Of a stretch of DNA of 64,000 nucleotides, positions 58,084 to 64,000 are shown piece after piece. The number at the start of each line of letters is the position of its first letter. Position 1 is the first letter of the stretch. Made by a program: the position numbers and the translations under genes. The stretch comes from Adiantum capillus-veneris (Eukaryota > Streptophyta > Polypodiopsida > Polypodiales > Pteridaceae): the NCBI GenBank assembly GCA_014529385.2, contig CM043950.1:74285935-74349934 (forward strand), written 5' to 3'. The notes beneath the pieces were generated by a model. It saw only the letters and a list, made by a program, of their open reading frames with translations. It searched no databases and was not told the DNA's origin.

Positions 58084-59723
58084 TTAGCTGTGCGAAATGC
58101 TCTAGTGGAGAAGGATAGGAGAAAGAAGTGGTTTGATAGCCATTTAAAGGATAAAGACATCAAGGTTGGTGATAAAGTTCTTATGTACGGGGTACGTAAT
58201 GAAAAGAAGAAATTGAAATACGCTGGTAAGGGACCATATCGAGTGTGCGAAATTACCCCGCAAGGTACCATTCGTGTGGAGACTCTAGATGGAGTTGAAA
58301 CCATTGGATTCCTTAATGGGAGTAAATTCAAAAGATATTATGATCCTCTAAGCCAGGAAGAGTTGCAAGCCACCCATCAAAAGAAGGCTGCCAAGGAACA
58401 AGCAGAGCTTAGAAAAATCCAAGCAAGAGTTGAGGCTCGAGAACGACAACAACGTCTTCGACGCCAACGAGAGGCTAATCTGGGAATCACGCAAGCATTT
58501 TTTGAGGACACAAATGACGACTCATTAGAATCTGAGCCACCCCTACGATACCCAATTGAGCTAAATAGCCCCTATGGGAAAGTACTATACAATGACTTAT
58601 TAGATACGGGAGCTAAACACAATTTGTTATCCTATGGAGTTTGGTGTCAATTAGGGAAACCGACCCTATCCCCGAGTACGATGCAAGTCAAGGGCATTAA
58701 TAAAAATAAAACTGCTATTCTTGGAGTCCTTCAGACCTCTGTTGTCTATGACAATGGAAGCATAGTGCAAAGGTTTCTATTCATGCCCGCGGGAGCTATG
58801 GAAGGCAACGTAAACCTGGGACGCACGTGGATGTTGGCAACCAAATGCACTATTGATTGGGATACTGGTAGTGTCACAACGCTATCCCTATCATTCAAGC
58901 AAAGTCACCTACGTTGCAAACTCTAGAAAAGTTGAAGGATAGCCAACATTCACAAGCCAAGGTGGTTAACTTGTCTTTGCCGGTTACCCATGAACCTAGC
59001 ACTTCAACACTTGTAGTTGCAGCAAGCAGTAATATTGCAAGTACTCAACCTGCACGACCTAAGAGTACATATCAATGGGTCCCCAAGGCCTTACTTCCAA
59101 CTACCTCAACCCTCCCATCCATTCCAAGAAAAAATTTCCCCAAAAGACCAATAGCGCGCCCTAGGAGAGTCAAGACCAAATCACGATGGATTCCAAAACA
59201 ACTATTAGAAGCCCAAGGCTACTATGATGGAAATGAGCAAATTTGGGTACCTAAACGTAAAATGTGTCCTTCCCTATCGACAACAAACCCATACGAGTCA
59301 AACAGTGTAACGCTAAAGCCAATGGCAGACCGTGGGAAGGGAAAGATCACAGAATGCTACACACCTAGCCCAGAGCTAGTTTGGGCTCCAAGGCAAAACC
59401 AATTTATTCCACCTAGCTCAAGAAGGGGGGAGTTCCATGAAGATTCTAGCTCCTCATGTAATACATCCATAGAGGTAAAAGCTTCTAGATAGCCTCCGTC
59501 TATAGTAGTGGACCTCCATGAAGCTACAAAAGAATCCACACCTCCCAGTGTTCAACAAACACCTGATGAACCACTTCAAGTTCGATCCTAGGAGAGTACC
59601 TTACCACCCTTGCAACTTGACAAGGCACCTAGGGTAATTGAAAACTACTGGCAAAAATCCTCACCTATTACCAACTAGAACAATTGGTTTCAAAGGGTGA
59701 CGAGCTCATTTCAAACGGTATGA
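58084..59723 (+). pseudogene. Element C pol C-terminus: integrase end, second protease-like domain, W-x-P-K tail
   Basis: Same frame as RT-integrase up to 58,926: KDRRKKWFD, GKGPYRVCEI, then a charged helix. A retropepsin-like domain follows at about 58,547-58,870: LLDTGAKHNLL (Asp 58,603-58,605; the complete DTG that A has lost), YGVWCQLG, and NLGRTWMLATKCTIDW (Leu at 58,816). A shift near 58,910 leads to the tail (58,914-59,723) with YQWVPK, SRWIPK, IWVPK and LVWAP motifs, broken by TAG codons at 59,490 and two further places where A has sense codons. It ends at TGA 59,721-59,723 just before the internal polypurine tract. Confidence 0.82.
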
Positions 59724-59730
59724 TCTACCC

Positions 59731-59833
59731 AAGGAAGGGGGGAGTGTTTGTGGACATCCATTATTCACTTGCTTCCCTCTCAACCTTTCTCCCTGACCTC
59801 TTAATCTCCAATCTTAGGGAATGTATATATAAA
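59731..59833 (+). promoter_or_regulatory. Element C internal polypurine tract and TATA box
   Basis: AAGGAAGGGGGGAGTG (59,731-59,746) follows the polyprotein stop by eight bases. GTATATATAAAG at 59,822-59,833 lies about 140 bp ahead of the accessory ORF start. Both are conserved in element A. Confidence 0.5.
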
Positions 59834-59969
59834 GCCTTATAATCACAAAAACAAGATAAAAAAGTAAAAGAGCAAGAGCCATAACACAAATCATAAAAAC
59901 AAATTATGCACAAGAACACGACCCTTGTAATATTTGCACTCTAACCATCATCTATTTGCGTGTACAGAT

Positions 59970-60392
59970 ATGGCTAGTACGCTAGAGTCATCCATTCCTA
60001 CATTGGGTGAGAGGTACCCTCGTTAATTTTCACAAATATTTCACATGGTCTTTCCAGTGCTTACATGTGAATGGGATTTGATAGGTACGCTAGCATGTGA
60101 GAGGAATTTTGAGGAGTTAGAATGGCTGATACGTCTCTTGACCACGTCTGATCCATACTTAGTAGAGAGCGTTTCTCCCATTGCACAAGCCTACCCTTTT
60201 GACCAAGATGACTATAGGCGTCTAGTGACCTTCTTAGTAAACATGGGCACCTATGATGAAGAAGAAAATTTACAGGACTACACGGATGGCACATATGGTC
60301 TCATGGATGATGACTTTGTTTATCTTGACGACGAGGATAGGGGTTTAGCCTTAGGGTTTCCCCCCAACCTCTACAATATCCTATTCCCTTGA
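59970..60392 (+). pseudogene. Element C 3' accessory ORF
   Basis: ATG 59,970 (MASTLESSIP), TAA after residue 18 where A has His-Tyr, then open to TGA 60,390-60,392, 140 codons in all. The middle (CEWDLIGTLACERNFEELEWLIRLL) looks helical and matches A closely; the C-terminus is strongly acidic (DEEENLQDYTDG, MDDDFVYLDDED). No signal peptide, membrane helix or known domain. 'ttgcgtgtacag' just before the ATG could be a splice acceptor, so expression from spliced or separately started RNA is conceivable. Function unknown. Confidence 0.6.
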
Positions 60393-61761
60393 CTCTCTAG
60401 AGGAGTGCAAATAATTAGGTTAGGGTTCCTTATGTTTTTTGTTGTGTTCAATAAGTGTTGGTACCTTTTCCCACTAATGTGCCTCCTGGAGGTATTCCTT
60501 TTGTTTCCTAGTGTGTACAGGAGAGTGCTGCTATTGATAGGCTTTGGACCTTCATGGAATCTTTATCTCAAATCACTCTTCAAATCAAGCGTGACCATCG
60601 ACACAAACAGGTGTTTCTTGTCCATTAGCATTGCCCCTTATCTTTTTTGCATCTATGATTGTCTGCTTTAATTGTGATTGGTAGCCTAATATTCACCGCA
60701 TTTGCTTAGTATCAAACATTTAATTCATTGTAATTTTTTGTCATAATCACTTGTCTAGGTTTAAAAATCAAGAAGTCCGACTAAGCTAGTTTGACCAAGT
60801 TAGGTGTTAGATATCTTCTCTTAATACCATGGGGAATGCCTTCCTAATAATCAATGGTTACTTAGGTTCTTAATCCGATTTAGGCAGCATTGTGTGAAAT
60901 GTACTACGGCTTTCTAGTGGGCTTGACCCTATTGACCTTTCGCTTAGGTATTATAAAGGGAGTTTACTAGTGTGATGAGCCTGGGGAGGTGTATGTGTTA
61001 TATGACCCCCCAAAGTTACAAAATTAAAATGCTGAAAATGAACAAACAAAAAATCAAAGTGCCACACTGTAAAATCTTAAGCTGGAAGAGAAATCTCAGC
61101 TTGATTTGGTACTTCACTCACATGTATTGCCTATGGTACTAGAGCCCTAGAGGTTCCCAATGTGGGCGCTTTTCCTTGAAAAGAAAAAAACCCAAGGCAT
61201 ACAAAATAAGCACACACATCAAATTGAATCACTTTGAAAACACTTTGGGGGGTCAAAGAAAAGGTAATCAGTTAGGCGATGATTTTATGAGAAATTCCTT
61301 TTATCGTAGCTTAACTAGAAGGTCCTCTAGGTATAGCCTCTAGTCAGCCCTCGAACATGAAATACTTGGCTCTCGTGATTAAACAACTTAATTGACCAGA
61401 GAAAATTAAGAAGCTTACCCATGGTATTAATAGTCGATCTCTAGTGCCTTTCGACCGTTAAATGAGTGACCCCATACTTGTTTAATTTTTTACCTTTACA
61501 TCTGTTTATGCATTTGATTACATTGCAATTTAATGCTTATTACTGACAAATTGTTTAAAATTCTGTTATCAATCAATTGTCTGCCTAAAATTGCATATAC
61601 TTTTCAATCGCTTATGAAAATGCAATTACTGTGCAATGTTGTTTGATTTTGCAGTGACTAATGAGGGCTAAGGACATTCATCTCAAATTCTCTTCCACCT
61701 CGACGAACAAGCTTCAACTCAACAGCTTTCGAGGACGAGATCTACATGTAGAAGGGGGGCA
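60393..61761 (+). other. Element C 3' non-coding region with terminal polypurine tract
   Basis: About 1.37 kb with no supported gene between accessory ORF and 3' LTR. An 88-codon frame (60,405-60,671) is hydrophobic and cysteine-rich without recognisable features. The last bases GTAGAAGGGGGGCA (about 61,748-61,761) are the normal plus-strand primer next to the LTR. Confidence 0.65.
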
Positions 61762-62072
61762 TGTTAACCCTCATGGCTCACGGACACCCCATCACCTATG
61801 ACGGACGTGTATTATGTATTTGGTAGATTCAGGTACCGGGCTTGTCGGACCAATAGGAAAAGGGTAAGAGTGATCGTCGATGAGAGGCGCACTGTAACTG
61901 GGACATTCAAGGGATTAGTTGGCTAAGCATGGGCGCCCAAGTGTGAATGGGGTGAGCTCATATAAAAGCCAACTAAACCTAAAATTCACTCATTCTCTCA
62001 CTTGTACAATAGAAGAGTGCTCTTGCTCCATCTCCATCTCCATCTTCTTCTTCTTCACCTCCTTGTGTGTGT

Positions 62073-62165
<93 letters not shown>

Positions 62166-62400
62166 CGATCGAGCATTGCGACAGCACGACGGCGGTGAAG
62201 CGGTTGAGCGCAACATAGCGGCGTCTCCTTCTTCTTCGTGGCGAGGAATCCTCCACGACAGGAGCATAGAGCGGTGAGTGACACACCATTGCCCTCTTTT
62301 GAGCTTACTAGTTAAGCTAGTTGTGTGCTTGGAGCCATCTATGGCTCGCACACAGTGTTAGGCAAGGCCCTTGCTTCGAAAGTGCGGCAAGGAGCACACA
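61762..62400 (+). repeat. Element C 3' LTR (about 610-640 bp)
   Basis: Starts TGTTAACCCTCATGG. TATAAAAG at 61,961-61,968. A long (TG)n run (62,063-62,139) followed by (GA)n (62,139-62,166) replaces the shorter repeat of A's LTR. The right end is less certain: 'gctcgcacacag' matches A, after which the copies diverge; I place the end by 62,400 ('gagcacaca'). The plus and minus frames through the TG run are simple-sequence artefacts. Confidence 0.8.
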
Positions 62401-62619
62401 TTGACCTAGTTGTTTTCAATCCAGCATGCATCTAAATGCTTAGCAATGATGCCCCATACCCTCCCTACACTTATTTTATGATTTTTGAGCTTAACTTCCT
62501 ACTTATGATGAAATTAGGCCGCGGGTCAGCGATGCCAAAAGCTACCGATTACCATGAAATGCTTACGTCAACGTGTAGAGCTCTTACATGTGGTTGCAAC
62601 GCAACAAACGACACTGCAA
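62401..62619. other. Short spacer between elements C and D
   Basis: No gene or repeat recognised. The five bases before element D's LTR are TGCAA, one half of a possible target duplication whose partner would lie outside the window. Confidence 0.5.
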
Positions 62620-62941
62620 TGTGACAACCGGGAAGGGAGTAGGAAGCACAAGAAGGAGAGAAGTGAGCTCCATTAGCTCGTGTTATGTTCTATTATCCAA
62701 AAACTTACAAATACTTACAAGCATTGGCTTTTATACCTTAGCTAGGTTCTCTGGTCAAAACTAATAATTTGGGAGCTCTAACTAAAGATAGGTTGATACA
62801 ATCTGGAAGCTTGTAGCCCCGACTCATCAATAACACTGTTTATCTGGAAAGTAGGAGTTACAACATTTCCAATTTTTCAAATTAATAGGTGGTTTACAAT
62901 AAAAGCTAAAACATGTTATCCAAATTATCTTGCTTCTAACA
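62620..62941 (-). repeat. Element D LTR (322 bp), probable 3' LTR
   Basis: On the minus strand TGTTAGAAGCAAG ... CCCGGTTGTCACA, with TG/CA ends. TATA box GGTATAAAAGCC at 62,725-62,736 sits about two thirds along, as in a U3-R-U5 layout. Immediately upstream on that strand is GAGGAGGGGGGACA (62,942-62,955), a polypurine tract. Together these make a small LTR likely. The partner LTR is not in the window. Confidence 0.65.
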
Positions 62942-64000
62942 TGTCCCCCCTCCTCAAGTCTGTCGTCCCTTGACACAGCTTCATGGACTAAAGTAGTCTT
63001 CGGGTTACCAGCTGGTGAGGCAATATTTAAGTGCATGGAGGGCTTTTTTATATCTGATTCGTCTTTCTTTTTTTGGGACTTGCAAAAACTACATGGTGAC
63101 TCTGTTCTTAAGTTCAATGGCTAAATAGCCAACAAACCTTGATGTAAGGTTGATGATCACTAGCCCAAATATCTTCGTTTGCTAGGTGAAGAAACCTATA
63201 TAGAATGTCTCTTCAAATGCCAACATATTGCTAGATGGTAGAAACATACATCTAGTGTACAAGTGGTAGAGGACTTCTTCTAAAGGCTGTCCACTTAACT
63301 CATAGCATAGACCTTTGTTGCCTTCGAGGAAAGACATCCATGGTGCTTCTTCTTGCTCAGACTCGTGAAAATTTCGAATGCAGGTGAGTAGAATTTTGCA
63401 AATCTTATAAATCATTGCACATGAGAGGTCAGGGAGGCTCTTGAAGAAGGTCATGGTGCCCGTTAGGGTTTTCACCATGTATTCTTTAGTTGCCGATCCT
63501 TGCTCTGGAGTTGGTAGTCATGGTTAATTTAGACATGTTGGCCTCTTCTTCTTCAGTGCATCGTGTTCCTGCCATGTCCTTACCCATGGTACGGGATAGA
63601 ATGTTGGGTCCTTTTGTAGGGCTACAGGGGCTTTTGTGAATAGAATTAGGTATCTGGAGTTCTTGTTCAACCAATTTTTTCTCCATTTTGCCTGGATATC
63701 ATCTTAGATTTCTCCCTGCATATCCTTGTAAAGTCTTTCTTTAACGTGCAGTGGCTCCACCTTTATCAATGGGTAGGGTAATGACTATTCATGCCATCGA
63801 GCATTGTTTGTTTGGGAGTGCACTGAGTTACATTTATTGAGTGGAGAACTCTCAACTCCCAATCCATTTATGCTTTCCATTCAACATATACTTCTTGGAC
63901 AATCTACTCTTTTAATGCATCGTCCTCAGCTTTGGAAAGATAGACCATTGGCACTTGCTCGGATTTAGTGATTGGTACTTGAAAATCTAACTCTTCTTCT
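62942..64000 (-). mobile_element. Element D interior, partial
   Basis: Minus-strand frames read toward the LTR. One (63,117-62,827) ends in 'SRDDRLEEGGHVRS' across the polypurine tract, the style of end common in plant LTR elements. Further frames at 63,182-63,478 and 63,486-63,686 lie in different phases with stops, and I recognise no gag or pol domain in them. It may be a decayed or non-autonomous element continuing beyond the window. Confidence 0.4.

Larger units (their letters stand above)
51228..62400 (+). mobile_element. Element C, second copy of the A family, 5'-truncated
   Basis: Similarity to element A begins abruptly at about 51,228 (A position about 47,878, gag residue ~212), so the 5' LTR, primer site, leader and gag N-terminus are missing. 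It continues through gag, protease, RT, RNase H, integrase, second protease-like domain, tail, internal polypurine tract, accessory ORF, a 1.4-kb non-coding part, a second polypurine tract and the 3' LTR at 61,762. From 54,463 to 58,926 all coding pieces share one frame, broken only by stops. A plus C imply a full element of about 13 kb. Opposite orientation to A. Confidence 0.88.

Noticed and set aside
59970-60392. Envelope gene of an errantivirus-like element
   Set aside because: Position fits, but no signal peptide, cleavage site or membrane helix is visible; I keep it as an unknown accessory ORF.
61919-62351. Several frames through the TG/GA run
   Set aside because: Translation of a microsatellite in the LTR of element C.

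Overview
The window is repeat-dominated nuclear DNA from a land plant. Two satellite-like arrays are followed by one long open gene and then about 44 kb of nested Ty3/gypsy LTR retrotransposons. There are no bacterial-type operons, rRNA, tRNA genes or CRISPR arrays. The retroelement lineages (plant Tat/Athila-like elements with a TGGCGCC primer site, and a chromovirus primed by initiator tRNA-Met), the methylation-style decay of the copies and a DUF7869-type gene fit a large, repeat-rich plant genome. A fern, lycophyte or bryophyte is my guess from the DUF7869-type gene and the unusual element architecture. That placement is inference, not seen directly.

Layout. 1-11,020 is a hierarchical tandem array (about 50-bp subunits inside 425-460-bp units) with the core AAGGTCCACCACTTGTCCAA, reshuffled by unequal exchange into long near-identical blocks. 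11,021-13,700 is AT-rich and simple-sequence DNA with a 90-bp minisatellite and a GC-rich patch. 13,701-16,345 is a second array (368-bp unit) built around the same core. 16,449-19,676 is an uninterrupted 1,075-residue reading frame for a DUF7869-type, transposase-like protein; its ATG lies directly behind a 3' splice site.

From 19,969 to 49,991 runs element A, a minus-strand Ty3/gypsy element with a 5' LTR at its right end and its 3' end missing. It is split by two complete younger insertions: B1 (22,131-32,231, minus strand, Tat/Ogre-like with two RNase H domains) and B2 (35,017-43,926, plus strand, a decayed chromovirus). Removing each insertion with one copy of its target duplication puts A's reading frame back in register. 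Element C (about 51,228-62,400, plus strand) is a second copy of A's family. It lacks its 5' end but keeps the 3' region and 3' LTR. The last 1.4 kb holds one LTR and part of the interior of a fourth element, D.

The most interesting point is the A/C family. Its gag, protease, reverse transcriptase, RNase H and integrase were originally one frame of roughly 3,000 codons. Downstream of integrase it carries a second retropepsin-like domain (DTGA ... LGRTWM) and a tail of W-V/I-P-K motifs. Beyond that come an internal polypurine tract, a TATA box and a conserved small acidic ORF before the 3' LTR. All element copies here carry stops or frameshifts and look inactive.
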